Assembly: GCA_916048095.2 (NCBI GenBank)
Contig: OU696592.1
Span: forward strand, 2,252,626 to 2,316,625
DNA: 64,000 nt
Direction: 5' to 3'
Source: Sacculina carcini
Lineage: Eukaryota > Arthropoda > Thecostraca > Sacculinidae
The notes under the pieces are model-generated. The model did not search any database. It saw only the letters and a program-made list of their open reading frames with translations, and had not been told where the DNA came from. The position numbers and the translations under genes are program-made. Below are positions 25,362-37,665 of this stretch, one piece after another (the stretch's first letter is position 1; each line of letters starts with the position of its first letter).

Positions 25362-28300
25362 TCATAAAAAATATGGAAAATTAAAAATGAAATAGGGTAC
25401 ACTCATAAAAATATTTATCAATTGAAAATTATAAGTTTTTTTTTTTTTTTTTTTTGTGGAATTTGTCACTGATTTAATGGTGTTTATACTTCCTGCTCTG
25501 TAGTGGCCAATATCTTCTATCCATTTTCTTTTCGTTCTCCCCAATTCCACTTGTGAATTATTCGTTTTATATGAAATCATGTTTTTATATGCAAATCGAT
25601 TGAATTTTGTCGTATTTCTTATCATCCACCCTCGATAGGGAATGTTGGGTTGAATGTAATGACTCGAATGCTGCAGTACAGATTCTATTTTATCAATTCC
25701 TTTTAGAAGGCCAGTGTAATTGAGAGAATCAATTTTTATATTGAATTTATTCTGCATTTCCTCAAGCGTTAAAACTCTTGCTTCTTCTGTGTTTATTATA
25801 TCGCCTATAAAGCGAATTCCTGCGTTATCCCATTTGTGAATTTTACTGCTTTTATATTTCGTATAATCGGAGTACCATAAACTTTCACAGATGATGGTGC
25901 TGTCTTCCTGATTGGAGTTTTCGATAAAATATCGCCAGGCTATTATAACGTCCTTCCAAAACTCGTTTGTTATTTTGCTTTCAATTTTTTTCAATTTTTG
26001 TGTTCCGTAATTCACTAAATCGCCGACGTCTGGAATGCTTAGCCTAGCTAAGCTAGTCCAGAGTCCGTCTGTTTCGTTCGCCAGTTTACTTATCCATCGA
26101 GCCTTTATGCTGCGCATGAAAGCTACGATGTCGATCATACATAATCCGTCTTCGCTGTAGTTCTGAATAAGTTGTTTACGCTTAATTTTATCTGTCTTAT
26201 TGTTCCATACAAATTTGAACAGAATACTTGACAAATTTTTCAGTTGATTCTTGCTTAAACTTGGAATGGAATTGAACAAATGCACAAATTTGGATATGAT
26301 AAGTGCTTTTATTATCGTTATTCTTCCTATTGGCGTCAAATTTCTCTTGCACCACAGCGCCAGCTCTAACTCTGCACTTTTCATGACTCTCGTGTAGTTT
26401 TCTCTTATTCTCGTATTGTCCGCGGTGTAGTGTATTCCTAGTATTTTCAGCTCTTCTACCCAATTGTTGCTTACGGCTGGGGTAACTGGAGCATAACCAC
26501 CAAGGGCAAGCAGCTTGGTTTTTGCTTGATTCAGTTTGAGTCCAGACATCTCTGCAAATTTCACCAGTTCGTTGGTTGCATTTTCAATATTTTGGGCGTC
26601 ACCTTCGAGAAATAGAACAGTATCGTCAGCATATTGTGATATTTTTATCTCAACTTGATCGTGTATTTGGATTCCTCGGACGTCACTTGCTTTTGCAAGC
26701 CTGACAGCAATTAATTCTACTGCGAGGTTGAACAAATAGCCAGATATAGGATCACCTTGTCTAATTCCGCGTTCTAGGAATATTTTTTCACCTATATATC
26801 CGTTCATGCCTATCCTGGAATAATTTCGCTTGTTGAAATATAACAAATTGATAAGACTTCTAAACAAAGGCCCAAAGTTATGTGCTTTTAGAATATTTTC
26901 CATATACGTCCACGATACTGTATCAAATGCCGATTGGAAATCCGCTGCCAGGATTACGGCCGCAATTTGGTTTTTGTGACAATGGTGGATGAGGTCAAAT
27001 ACCAATCTGGAGTTTTCAGCGATGTTTCTCCCTCGGATATATGCAGTTTGTGTTTGACTGATCAACCCTGGAATTACTTGTTTGATCCTTTCGGCAATCG
27101 TCCTTGATAAAATCTTGAAGTCTACGTTCAATAAGGATATTGGACGCCAATCTTTAATCTGGTGGCCCGTGGTACCACTCTTAGGAATCATGGTTATTGA
27201 TGCCTCATTATGTGATCGTATTAATTCACCTCTTAACTGTGTTTCTTTGAACGCTTTAAGTAAGATATGGCCGATTGGGTCCCAGAATTGTTTAAAGAAA
27301 CCTATCGTAAAACCATTTGGTCCTGGTGATTTACCGCTTTTCATTCTTGACATTGTGGCTTTGAGTTCTTCGAGCGTAATTTGTTGTTCTAAGCGAACTG
27401 CTTGCTCCCTTGTGATCTTTCGTAAAGCTTGCATATCTCGTGGATCTATTGGTGTTGTCGCCGCTGCTTTGTATGTTAACTTTATTTTGTCGCCCATCAA
27501 TTTCAATATTGAAGCTTGTTCACTTACTTTTTCCCCTTCGTGATGCAAATATGTTATTGACTTTCTGATGGCGTTTCTTTTTTCTAATGTTAAAAAATAC
27601 TTTGTGCTTTTTTCACCTTGTTCATGCCAGTTACACTTTGATCTGATTATCAGCCCCTGTACAATTTTTTCACGTTTCAGCTCCAGTCTTTGTTTTGCCT
27701 CTTCTACTCGAGCAAAATCCTGTGGACTTTTTGAAACGTTGAATTTTGCCTGTTGATCATTTATATCATCTTCCAGTTTGGCCAACTCTAGTTTCAGGAT
27801 TCTTTTTCTGTGAGAGCTGTAACTGATTGTTTCCCCGCGAATCATTAGCAGTAAGGTTTCATACAGCAGCTCCATACTAATGTTAACTCTCAAGTTGTCC
27901 ACGTCCAGCTGCTTCAATTCTAACACTCTTTTTTGTGTGTTGTACATATTAATTGTCTCTATAATGCAAGCATTTATTCTCTTCACGTATTCGTCATCGT
28001 CTAAGAGTGAGTCATTGAATTTCCATAAACCGGGCCCTCTGTTTACGTACGTTGCTATTTTAAGTTTTACCATTGAATGATCAGTTCTATAGCCCGGAAC
28101 GATTTCACAACTTTCCACTCTGTTTGCTAAGTGGTCGCTAATAAAAAACATATCAAGTCGGCTACATTTTAACGGTGTTTTTTTGAACCATGTATACACA
28201 TTTTCGTCGTCATGCAAGTTTCTCCAAATATCAATCAGGCCGTGATTATTTGCGGTTTGCTTGAATACGTATTTCGCTTTCAAGTTGTGTTCCTTTTTGT

Positions 28301-28787
28301 AGTGCAGAGTATCTTTGGACTGGTTCATCGTGAAATTAAAATCACCGGCAATGATTATATGATCAGCATGTGAACATTTGCACAGTTCGTCTATTGTTTG
28401 GAAAAACGTAGGTGAATCCTCGTTTGGGCCGTAAATATTGATCAGGGCGTACGACTCTTTATCGACTAATATTTTCACGTATACAAAATTGCCTGTGCTG
28501 GAAGTCTCGCATTCCAACTGCGTATGTGAAAAGTTTTTGTTTAAGCAGATGACAACGCCTCTACTGTTGGGGAACTTCTCACTAATCGAATGGTAACAGC
28601 TTCCATTCCATATTGAGTTGAACAACGGTATCTTTTCCTTTGTCATATGGGTATCTTGTAAAAATACTACGTTGTTGTCTTTTTTTGTCTTCAAATAATT
28701 GATAACATCTCGTCTTTTCTTTACTTCGCCCAGTCCTCTACAGTTCATTGACATAATATTTAACGTGCTGCTGTTGGACCTGATCAT
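25362..28787 (-). CDS. LINE ORF2: APE endonuclease and reverse transcriptase
   Basis: The frame is 1141 codons, of which about the first 1110 are element-derived. The rest is poly(A) and flanking repeat. Endonuclease motifs are NCRGLG near 15, QDTH near 44, GDFNF near 147, SRLD near 209 and TDHS near 234. RT motifs are GKSPGPNG near 486, WRPISLLN near 546, AADFQSAFD near 612, RQGDPISG near 674 and the catalytic YADD near 719. All catalytic residues I expect are present, with no internal stop or frameshift. The usual L1/Tx1 C-terminal cysteine-rich segment is absent because the element ends in its A tail soon after KSVTNSTK. The APE-type EN and RT nick the target and prime cDNA synthesis on chromosomal DNA. 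Clade assignment to Tx1/L1 rests on motif spelling. Confidence 0.93.
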   Translation of the reverse strand: MIRSNSSTLNIMSMNCRGLGEVKKRRDVINYLKTKKDNNVVFLQDTHMTKEKIPLFNSIWNGSCYHSISEKFPNSRGVVICLNKNFSHTQLECETSSTGNFVYVKILVDKESYALINIYGPNEDSPTFFQTIDELCKCSHADHIIIAGDFNFTMNQSKDTLHYKKEHNLKAKYVFKQTANNHGLIDIWRNLHDDENVYTWFKKTPLKCSRLDMFFISDHLANRVESCEIVPGYRTDHSMVKLKIATYVNRGPGLWKFNDSLLDDDEYVKRINACIIETINMYNTQKRVLELKQLDVDNLRVNISMELLYETLLLMIRGETISYSSHRKRILKLELAKLEDDINDQQAKFNVSKSPQDFARVEEAKQRLELKREKIVQGLIIRSKCNWHEQGEKSTKYFLTLEKRNAIRKSITYLHHEGEKVSEQASILKLMGDKIKLTYKAAATTPIDPRDMQALRKITREQAVRLEQQITLEELKATMSRMKSGKSPGPNGFTIGFFKQFWDPIGHILLKAFKETQLRGELIRSHNEASITMIPKSGTTGHQIKDWRPISLLNVDFKILSRTIAERIKQVIPGLISQTQTAYIRGRNIAENSRLVFDLIHHCHKNQIAAVILAADFQSAFDTVSWTYMENILKAHNFGPLFRSLINLLYFNKRNYSRIGMNGYIGEKIFLERGIRQGDPISGYLFNLAVELIAVRLAKASDVRGIQIHDQVEIKISQYADDTVLFLEGDAQNIENATNELVKFAEMSGLKLNQAKTKLLALGGYAPVTPAVSNNWVEELKILGIHYTADNTRIRENYTRVMKSAELELALWCKRNLTPIGRITIIKALIISKFVHLFNSIPSLSKNQLKNLSSILFKFVWNNKTDKIKRKQLIQNYSEDGLCMIDIVAFMRSIKARWISKLANETDGLWTSLARLSIPDVGDLVNYGTQKLKKIESKITNEFWKDVIIAWRYFIENSNQEDSTIICESLWYSDYTKYKSSKIHKWDNAGIRFIGDIINTEEARVLTLEEMQNKFNIKIDSLNYTGLLKGIDKIESVLQHSSHYIQPNIPYRGWMIRNTTKFNRFAYKNMISYKTNNSQVELGRTKRKWIEDIGHYRAGSINTIKSVTNSTKKKKKKTYNFQLINIFMSVPYFIFNFPYFL
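25436..25455 (-). other. LINE oligo(A) tail (poly T on the plus strand)
   Basis: Twenty consecutive T residues mark the 3' end of the minus-strand LINE. They are decoded as lysines at the end of the ORF2 frame. Confidence 0.9.
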
Positions 28788-29110
28788 TTCTTTTTGACTA
28801 TTTCAACAATAAACTTTGCCGAACAAAACTTTTTAAACTGCGCTAAGGGTGCCGATATTGTAGATTGATAACGGGGAAAAATTACAGTTCGAATGAAAAA
28901 TTTCGCCTCCAGGTATTTGTGCGTAACCATGTGTGCCAGATTTCTGATTTTTTCTGTGTGTGTGAGGTGCCTGAGTGTACCTTCGTTTGTAAGGTGTCTG
29001 GGTACGCCCATGTGCTCCAGTTGTCGACGTGTAATGATCTGCTTGAGGTGTCTGGGTGTGCTTGTGTTGTCGATGTACAGGTGTGTGTTGGTGTACGTGT
29101 ATAGTGTCAT
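28784..29110 (-). CDS. Possible small ORF preceding LINE ORF2
   Basis: A 108-codon frame ends in TGA that overlaps the ORF2 start as ATGA. Its middle repeats an RHLT/RHLK-like motif, reflecting GGTGTCTGGGT-type repeats in the DNA. I recognise no family, and it may be a chance frame in low-complexity sequence. The stop/start overlap would allow translation of ORF2 by reinitiation, as shown for some LINEs such as SART1. Confidence 0.3.
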   Translation of the reverse strand: MTLYTYTNTHLYIDNTSTPRHLKQIITRRQLEHMGVPRHLTNEGTLRHLTHTEKIRNLAHMVTHKYLEAKFFIRTVIFPRYQSTISAPLAQFKKFCSAKFIVEIVKKK

Positions 29111-29501
29111 GTAAGTGCGTGTGTCAGGAAGTATATGTAGTGTAGAAGTGTAGTTAAGAATGGTTATGGCTAGTTCGTGCGTGGTATCAGCAAAAACATC
29201 GCGCCCGACTGTCTATCACTTGTACATTGAGGAGTATTGTAGTGAACAACTAGATACCAACCGTCACTTTCTTTAATATTATATGACTATGGATGTGTTG
29301 CGAATCTGCGTATTTCTCCAATTCTATGCCTTGCTGCAGTTACATTTTGCAACTTATATGTCCAGGAGTATACGATGCCTGTACTGTCAACGAATGTTCA
29401 GCTATGCAATCTTAGTCGGTGCATTGGACGGTTTATGCTATATTATTACTCAAGGATTATATTATGCTGCTAAATGCAGAACTTTCTATCGTTATCTGTG
29501 T

Positions 29502-29936
29502 TTATATGCTCGCAATAAGCTCTGTCAACTTACTTTCCTCGGGGATTCTCACCGCGTTTGACTCTTTCGTAACTTTGCAGTATGCGACTGCGTTTCTGGT
29601 GAACACAGTGTACAGTCGTTTTTCTCTTCTCAACTGCAGTAGGTTGTTGAAGATCTGTCGGTTTCGTTGTGTGAGCAGTTCGTTCATGTAGATCCGCGGT
29701 CGACTCGCTCCTCGCTGGGCTTGCATGAAACGCATTTCATATATCATCTTCTTTGTTCCCACTCGGGAGAACTCGCAAAGAACTTTATTTTTTCCGTACA
29801 ATCTTTTGACTTCCTTGAAGTCTTCCTTTTTCAGAACAATTTCCGGTAGTGATTCCTTTAAGCTGTCTATAATCGTTTCCTCGAGTTGTTGGTATGTTTC
29901 AGCGGGCTGTCGATCTCCGAACTGTTCGGATGTCAA
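29502..29936 (-). CDS. LINE ORF1 protein, C-terminal part
   Basis: This is a 144-residue frame at the 5' end of the element. The segment RPRIYMNELLTQRNRQIFNN, then a TRNA-x-AYCKV stretch, resembles the C-terminal RNA-binding domain of L1/Tx1 ORF1 proteins. There the pattern is an 'I.vNE.LT..n..ll' helix followed by a strand carrying 'TRNG'. The ATG lies 4 nt from the element boundary, so the N-terminal coiled-coil region is probably lost by 5' truncation. ORF1 proteins bind LINE RNA and form the RNP with ORF2. The assignment is by pattern only. Confidence 0.55.
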   Translation of the reverse strand: MTSEQFGDRQPAETYQQLEETIIDSLKESLPEIVLKKEDFKEVKRLYGKNKVLCEFSRVGTKKMIYEMRFMQAQRGASRPRIYMNELLTQRNRQIFNNLLQLRREKRLYTVFTRNAVAYCKVTKESNAVRIPEESKLTELIASI

Positions 29937-29940
29937 TATC

Positions 29941-31057
29941 AGGAATTCATAAAATGGAATTAATATTCATAATAATTCATATTCATAAAAATATTCCAAA
30001 TTAAAAAATAAAATGAAAACTCATCAGTGTCTTTCTCAATAGAAAAGTCCAAGTGTGATTATTTTTATTTTTATTTTGACATAATATTTTCTCTCAGCCC
30101 GCCTCATATATAAACCAACCCATTGTGCGGAATAATTCAGAACACAAACACGTAACAAACAATGAAAATCCTAGCATGTAAACCCGCCCGTCGTGCGAAA
30201 CAGTTCATACTATTAAATTTGTATTCAATTCATGAGAGAAAAGGAATATGAATTGAAAAAGAGTGGAGTAAACCCATACAAAAGTCTAAATTTCTATATT
30301 TTCATATTTATTTTCACAAAATAGTTTGCCTAAACCGCCTCATATTTATACATGCCCGTCGTGCTGAATAATTCAGAACTCAGACACGAAACAATGAAAA
30401 ATGACTACACTTTTTCATCATAATGTTTCTAAAATATTTTAATAACTTAATATCACCGTCTAGCATTGAAACCCGCCAGTTGAGCAGAGCAATTCATAAG
30501 ATGAAATTCATATTTAATTCATAAACATATTGCAAATTAAAAAAAGAAAACAGATATACTCATTAAAATCTTACTCAATTGAAAAGTCTAAATTGAATTA
30601 AATTTTTTGACAACATATTTTCCTTCAGCCCGTCTCATATTTAAACCCGCCCTTCGTGCTGAACAATTTATAAAATAAAATGCATATTCAATCCATTAAA
30701 TAAACTGAATACAAATTAAAAAGCAAAACATTTAACATTTTCCCTCGAACAGCCTCATATTTAAACCCGCCCGTCGTGCGGAACAATTAAGCCCCAACAC
30801 CAATGGTTCTTTATATATAAACCAACTAATGACAACTAACTAACTAATATTCAAATGGTTCTTTATTATATAATAATGGTTTTTTATTCAATGGTTCTAT
30901 ATGGTACAATAATTCAGTAGTTTACTTTGTTCCCAGTAGCATTTTACCCGCCCGTCGTGCGGAACAATTAAGTCCCTGATCTATACCATTGAACCCGCGC
31001 AATTATGTCACCTCATATTCAAGCATACATACACAGACAGACAGATAATTTCTTCTT

Positions 31058-31093
<36 letters not shown>

Positions 31094-31307
31094 ATTGAAC
31101 CAGCGCAATTATGTCACCTCATATTCAAGCATACATACACAGACAGACAGATAATTTCTTCTTTATGTATATATATGGCATTAATACCCGCCCGTTGTGC
31201 GGAGCAATTCATAACATGAAATTCATATTCAATTCATAAAAAATATGGAAAATTAAAAATGAAATAGGGTACACTCATAAAAATATTTATCAATTGAAAA
31301 TTATAAG
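29941..31307. repeat. 1.37-kb direct repeat, right copy, flanking the LINE
   Basis: This copy starts at the LINE 5' end (AGGAATTCAT) and is almost identical to 24067-25435. After 31307 the composite repeat continues uninterrupted (TTAAATTATTTTTATTTCG), which is the sequence expected to follow the left copy before the LINE arrived. Confidence 0.9.
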
Positions 31308-32901
31308 TTAAATTATTTTTATTTCGACAACATATTTCCCCTCAGTCCGCCTGAGTCATTTTTAAACCCGCCCGTCGTGCTGAATAATTCAGAGCTCGAA
31401 CACGATCCGTTCTGGATCTTGAAGTAAAATCCATTGGTTTTGTGTATGGATTAATTCTACAGGGGAAATTGAACGTTCTATTGTCTATAGTTGCTGCCCG
31501 CGGATCATTTTTATTTAAAAAAATTACATTTTTTTAAATGAATCATTTGAAAAAATGAACTAAAAACACTTTTTTTAAACCCGCCCGTCGTGCGGAACAA
31601 TTCATACAATAAAATTCATATCAAATCCATAAAATATAATGAATACAAATTGAAAAGCAGAAAATGTAAGCTATAAATATCTTGACCAATAGAAAAGTCT
31701 AAATGTGAATATTTTTGTTTTAATTTTGACAAATATTATCCCTCAAGCCGCCTGATATATAAATCTGCCCGTCGTGTGGTATACTTCAGAACACATACAC
31801 GAAACAAACAATGAAAGATGATGAAATCTTTTCATCAGAATGTTTCCAAACTATATTTATTACTTAACATCATTCCCCAACATCATTTGCTCAAGTAATA
31901 TTTTACTTTTACCGCTATAATATGTATTGCTTAAACTTATATATTTTCCGCTATCATTAAAACCCAATATAACCTGAGTCAAACCTACCCAACCCAACCC
32001 AACCACCCCATCTTGACCTAACCCAGCCTAATCTGAGGTGATCCAACTTATTAGTTTGTGATCACAAAATGAACCGATTCAATCATAATTTCTAATCAGA
32101 AGTTTGAGATTATTTACGCCAGGGGACTCAAACACGCGGCCCACCAATACTTTTCTCGCAGCTCGCCATTATAGTATATAAACCAAATTGTAAGACTGGT
32201 TAAATCACATTTATTGTATAATGTGATTTAATTATACACCATTTAATTCACATTTTCATTAGTGAGTCTGGATCTTGAAGTCAAGCCCGTGAGTTTTGTA
32301 TATGAACTCATTCTACACGGTAACATTTAATATTTAAACCCACCCGTCGTGCGGAACAATTATTAAAACAAAAGTAATACATATTTAAATGCAAACAGCC
32401 AGTCTAATAGAAAACTCTAAATTGTAAAATATATACCAATAGAAAATTCCTGTTCTGAATTTGCATATTCTTATTCTAATAATTGACGACATATTATTCA
32501 GTCAACCCGCCTCATACTTGAGCCCGCCCGTCGTCAGGAATAATTTCGAAATGAAAACACAAAATAACAATGAATTTTTTTAGTATATAAATGAATTTGT
32601 TTCCATAATATTATCTCATAATTCCCGGTTAATGCTTCCACTAATGCATCATATTCATACAGTTGTTATTTTTTGGATTACACCGATATTACATCCCTTG
32701 ATATTACAGCCGATATTATATTATGCAATCTATACTCTACTACGTATTGTTCCTAATACATATATCATCAGATCGCAAAAGATATTTAAAGGTTCACATC
32801 ATTTGCTTAAGAGCTATTCTACTTTTATCGCTAGAATATTTACTGCTAGCAAAATATCATATACCTCGCTATCATTTAAACCCACTCTTTATATATACAC
32901 T
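31308..32901. repeat. Composite repeat, diverged long-module section
   Basis: It contains CCCGTCGTGCGG cores and the sections seen in array 1, including the ACCCAACCCAACCC run near 31988 and the GTTAATGCTTCCACTAATG block near 32627. It stops before the minisatellite half and joins a CTAGCATT module start at 32900. It is a truncated module. Confidence 0.75.
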
Positions 32902-33800
32902 AGCATTAAAACCCGCCCGTTGTGCGGAGCAATTCATTGAAATATTGCAAATTAAAAACAAATAAGGCAAACTCATAAAAAACTTAATCAATTAAAAAGT
33001 CTAAGTTTCATTATTTTTAATTTTATTTTGACAAAATATTTTCACTCAGCCCGCCTCATATTTAAACCCGGCCGACGTGCGGAATAATTCAGAACTCGAA
33101 CACCATCCGTTCTGGTTCTTGAAGTCAAATCCATTAGTTTTGTATATGAATTCATTATACACGGTGAAATTGAACGTTTTATTGCTGCCCGCGGGACATT
33201 TTTATTTCATAAAAATGAGCCATCGCTTCGTTTGCGTTTGAAGCCCCTGATCATTGAACCAGCGAACCATGAACCAGCGCAATTATATCACCTCATATTC
33301 AAGCATACATACACAGACAGACAGATAATTTCTTCTTTATGTATATACTAGCATTAAAACCCGCCCGTTGTGCGGAAGAATTCATAAAAATATTGCAAAT
33401 TAAAAATAAATAAGGCAAACTCATAAAAACCTTAATCAATTAAAAAGTCTAAATTTCATTATTTTTAATTTACATTTTGACAAAATATTTTCACTCAGCC
33501 CGCCTCATATTTAAACCCGGCCGACGTGCGGAATAATTCAGAACTCGAACACCATCCGTTCTGGTTCTTGAAGTCAAATCCATTAGTTTTGTATATGAAT
33601 TCATTCTATACGGTGAAATTGAACGTTTTATTGCTGCCCGCGGGACATTTTTATTTCATAAAAATGAGCCATCGCTTCGTTTGCGTTTGAAGCCCCTGAT
33701 AATTGAACCAGCGAACCATGAGCCAGCGCAATTATGTCACCTCATATTCAAGCATACATACACAGACAGACAGATAATTTCTTCTTTATGTATATATATA
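32902..33800. repeat. Two short composite modules in tandem (about 450 bp each)
   Basis: Modules 32902-33349 and 33350-33800 both begin AGCATTAAAACCCGCC and end with ACAGACAGACAGATAATTTC, TTCTTTATG and TA. They are highly similar and lack the minisatellite half. This shows that the short unit exists by itself as a repeat. Confidence 0.83.
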
Positions 33801-36800
33801 GCATTAAAACCCGCCAGTTGTGCGGAGCAATTCATAACATGAAATTCATATTCAATTCATAAAAAATATGGAAAAATAAAAATGAAATAGGGTACACTCA
33901 TGAAAATATTAATCAATTGAAAATTATAAGTTTAATTATTTTTATTTCGACACAATATTTCCCCTCAGTCCGCCTGAGTCATTTTTAAACCCGCCCGTCG
34001 TGCTGAATAATTCAGAACTCGAACACGATCCGTTCTGCATCTTGAAGTCAAATCCATTGGTTTTGTGTATGGATTAATTCTACAGGGTAAATTGAACGTT
34101 CTATTGTCTATAGTTGCTGCCCGCGGAACATTTTTATTTATAAAAAAAACCTTTTTTTAAATGAACCATTTGAAAAAATGATCTAAAAACACTTTTTTAA
34201 ACCCACCCGTCGTGCGGAACAATTCATACAATAAAATCCATATCAAATGCATAAAATATAATGAATACAAATTGAAAAGCAAAAAATGTAACCTATAAAT
34301 ATCTTAACCAATAGAAAAGTCTAAATGTGAATATTTTTGTTCTTATTTTGACAAATATTATCCCTCAACCCGCCTGATATATAAATCTGCCCGTCGTGTG
34401 GTATAATTCAGAACACAAACACGAAACAAACAATGAAAGATGATGAAATCTTTTCATCAGACTGTTTCCAAACTATATTTATTACTTAACATCATTCCCC
34501 AATATCATTTGCTTAAGTACTATTTCACTTTTACCGCTATAATATTTATTGTTAAAATTTATATATTTTCCGCTATCATTAAAACCCAATATAACCTGAG
34601 TCAAACCTACCCAACCCAACCCAACCATTCAATCTTGACCGCTCTCAGCCTAGTCTGAGGTGATTTAACTTATTAGTTTGTGATCACAAAATATACTGAT
34701 GCGATCATAATTTGTAATCAGAAGACTGAGATTATCTACCCCAGGGGTCCCAAACACGCGGCCCACCAATACTTTTCTCTCAACCCGCCAATATAGTATC
34801 GGGACCAAACTGTAAGGTAGCTAAATTCACATTTGTTGCATAATGCGATATAATTTTACACCATTATCATATTATCTCATAATTCCCGGTTAATGCTTCC
34901 ACTAATGCATCATATTCATACAGTTGTTATTTTTTGGATTACATCGATAATGCAGCCCTTGATATTACAGCCGATATTATATTATGCAATCTATATTCTG
35001 CTACGTATTATTCCTAATACATATATCATCAGATCGCAAAATATATTTAAAGGTTCACATCATTCTCCAAAATCATTTGCTTAAGAGCTATTCTACTTTT
35101 ATCGCTAGAATATTTACTGCTAGCAAAATATCATATACCTCGCTATCATTTATACCCACTCTTTATAGATACATTTAATTCGCCCGTCGTGCGGAACAGT
35201 TCATAAAATATAATTAATATTCAATTCATAAAAAAATTAGTGCAAATTGAAAAATAAAAACAAACCCACAGGAAAGTCATAGCTAATCTAAAAGTCTAAA
35301 TGTGAAATTTATGTTTCAATTTAGAAAACATGTTTTTCCACAACACTATCAAAACAATGCAACCTTCTGTCATCTCTATAATTCCAGGTTAATGCTTCCG
35401 CTAAAACAGCATAAGTTGGCATTACATGATATTGCAACCCATATCCTTATGCAACTTATGCTTATGCAACTTGAAATTAAACCAATTAAATTACACAGTT
35501 AAATTCAGTAGTTTACTTTGTTCCCAATAGCATTTTACCCGCCCGTCGTGCGGAACGTTATTGAGGACAATAAAGCCTTTATATTCAGTAGAGTGTAGCA
35601 TTAATTAAACTGTACGCAATAAAACCACACCATCCATGCTTGGAGATAATATGATGCATTCTTAATTGTGATTGGGCTTCAGTGAAATTTAATCGGTGTA
35701 TATTCCTGTGTAATCGCAAGTGCGCATAATAGCTGTCAAATTGGCAATATGTCCTTTTGACTTTACACCGCCGTAACTTCCTTCAGATACCCTTTGGAAA
35801 ATTACAAATTATACCGTATTGTAGAAGAAAAGATTTCTAGAACGATGGTATAATTTATTTTTATGTGTAACAAATAGTTACTGAGAAATAGTAGAAAAAT
35901 GAATTAATTTTAGTCGCCCGGTGTTCAAGTGTAATTTTGGATGTATTTGAGAATTTTGCCAATTTTACACGTTTTTTGTATCATTTGTGGGTATAAATTA
36001 CACCTTTTCTTGTAGAACACAAAATTCTCTACACAGTAGTATATTCCTGTGTAATCGCAAGTGCGCATAATAGCTGTCAAATTGGCAATATGTCCTTTTG
36101 ACTTTACACCGCCGTCACTTCCTTCAGATACACTTTGGAAAATTAAGAATTATACCGCATTTAAAAAAATACAATTTCCAGCACGATGATATAATTTATT
36201 TTATTGTGTGACAAACAGTTCTTGAGAAATAGATAGAAAAATGAATAAATTTTAGTCACCCGGTGTTAAAGTGTAATTTTGGATGTATTTGACAATTTTG
36301 CCAATTTTACACCTTTTTTGTATCATTTGTGGGTATAAATTATACCTTTTCTTGTAGAACACAAAATTATCTACACAATAGTATAATTTTTATAGCTGTA
36401 CCATTGCTGGTTTATGAGGAATAGATAGGGGAATATTTACCAAAACATTCACGGTTTCCAGTGCTAATTTTGCATTTTTGACTTTGTCATTTTGACTTCA
36501 CACCGCCGTAACTTTTTTTTAATACACTTTGGAAAATTAAAAATTATACCGTGTTGTAGCAAACAAAATTCCCAGCATGATGGTATTATTTATTTAGTTG
36601 TGTGATAATTAGTTTTTGATACATAGAGAAAAAAGTATAGAAAATCCGACGCGTGGAGTATAAATATAATTTTGAATATAGATTGAAATTTTGTCATGTT
36701 TACATCTTTTATGTTCTATTTTTGGATATGAATTATAACCTATCTTGTAGAACAGAAAATTCTCTACACAGTGGTATAATCTGTTTGGCTGTACCATTTC

Positions 36801-37103
36801 TGGTTTATGAGGAGTAGATGGCAGAGCATTGACCACAATTTTCGCATTTTTCATGGTTCATTTTGTCTTTTCACCGCTATAACTTTTTTTGATTTCATTT
36901 TTGAAATTTAAAATTTAATCTTAAGTGTAGACAAGAAAATGTCCAACGTGATGGTATAAATTGTTAGCGGGTAGGCTGAGTGGTGGCCGAATAATAGCTG
37001 ATAGAAAATGGACCAAGGAGGGTCGAACACACACACAGACACACACACAGACACACACACAGACACACACACACACACAGAGGATCTCTTTTATATGTAT
37101 ACT
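33801..37103. repeat. Composite repeat, long module ending in a CA-rich microsatellite
   Basis: It has a core-rich section, the ACCCAACCC run (34612), the TTAATGCTTCC block (34890) and the minisatellite block (35695-37020), then alternating CACACACAGA repeats at 37027-37080 and CTCTTTTATATG. It matches the following unit at an offset of 4579 nt, from at least 34440 on. Confidence 0.82.
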
Positions 37104-37580
37104 AGCATTAAAACCCGCCCGTTGTGCGGAGGAATTCATAAAATGGAATTAATATTCATAAAAATTCATATTCATAAAAAATAATCATAATATTCAAAAT
37201 AAAATATAAAGGGCACACTCATAAAATTGTAATCAATTGAAAAGTCTAAGTTTAATCTTTTTTTCTTTTTTTGACAAAATATTTTTCCTCTATCCGCCTC
37301 ACATTTAAACCAGCCCGACGCGCGGAATAATTCAGAACTCGAACACGATCCTTTCTGGATCTTGGAGTCAAATCCGTTAGTTTTGTATATGAATTCATTC
37401 TACACGGTGAAATTGAACGTTTTATTGCTGCCCGCGGGACATTTTTATTCCATAAAAATGAGCCATCGCTTCGTTTGCGTTTGAAGCCCATGATCATTGA
37501 ACCAGCGAACCATGGACCAGCGCAATTATGTCACCTCATATTCAAGCATACATACACAGACAGACAGATAATTCCTTCTT

Positions 37581-37665
<85 letters not shown>

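Larger units (their letters stand above)
25436..29940 (-). mobile_element. Tx1/L1-like LINE insertion
   Basis: This minus-strand non-LTR retrotransposon has a 20-nt oligo(A) tail (poly T at 25436-25455), a long ORF2 with APE endonuclease and RT, and the C-terminal part of an ORF1 at its 5' edge. It is truncated at both ends: ORF1 starts at the 5' edge, and ORF2 runs into the A tail without a stop. It is flanked by 1.37-kb direct repeats that begin and end at the element boundaries. Confidence 0.9.

Noticed and set aside
27082..27543. Plus-strand frames opposite the LINE ORF2
   Set aside because: They are antisense shadows of the RT coding sequence without motifs of their own.
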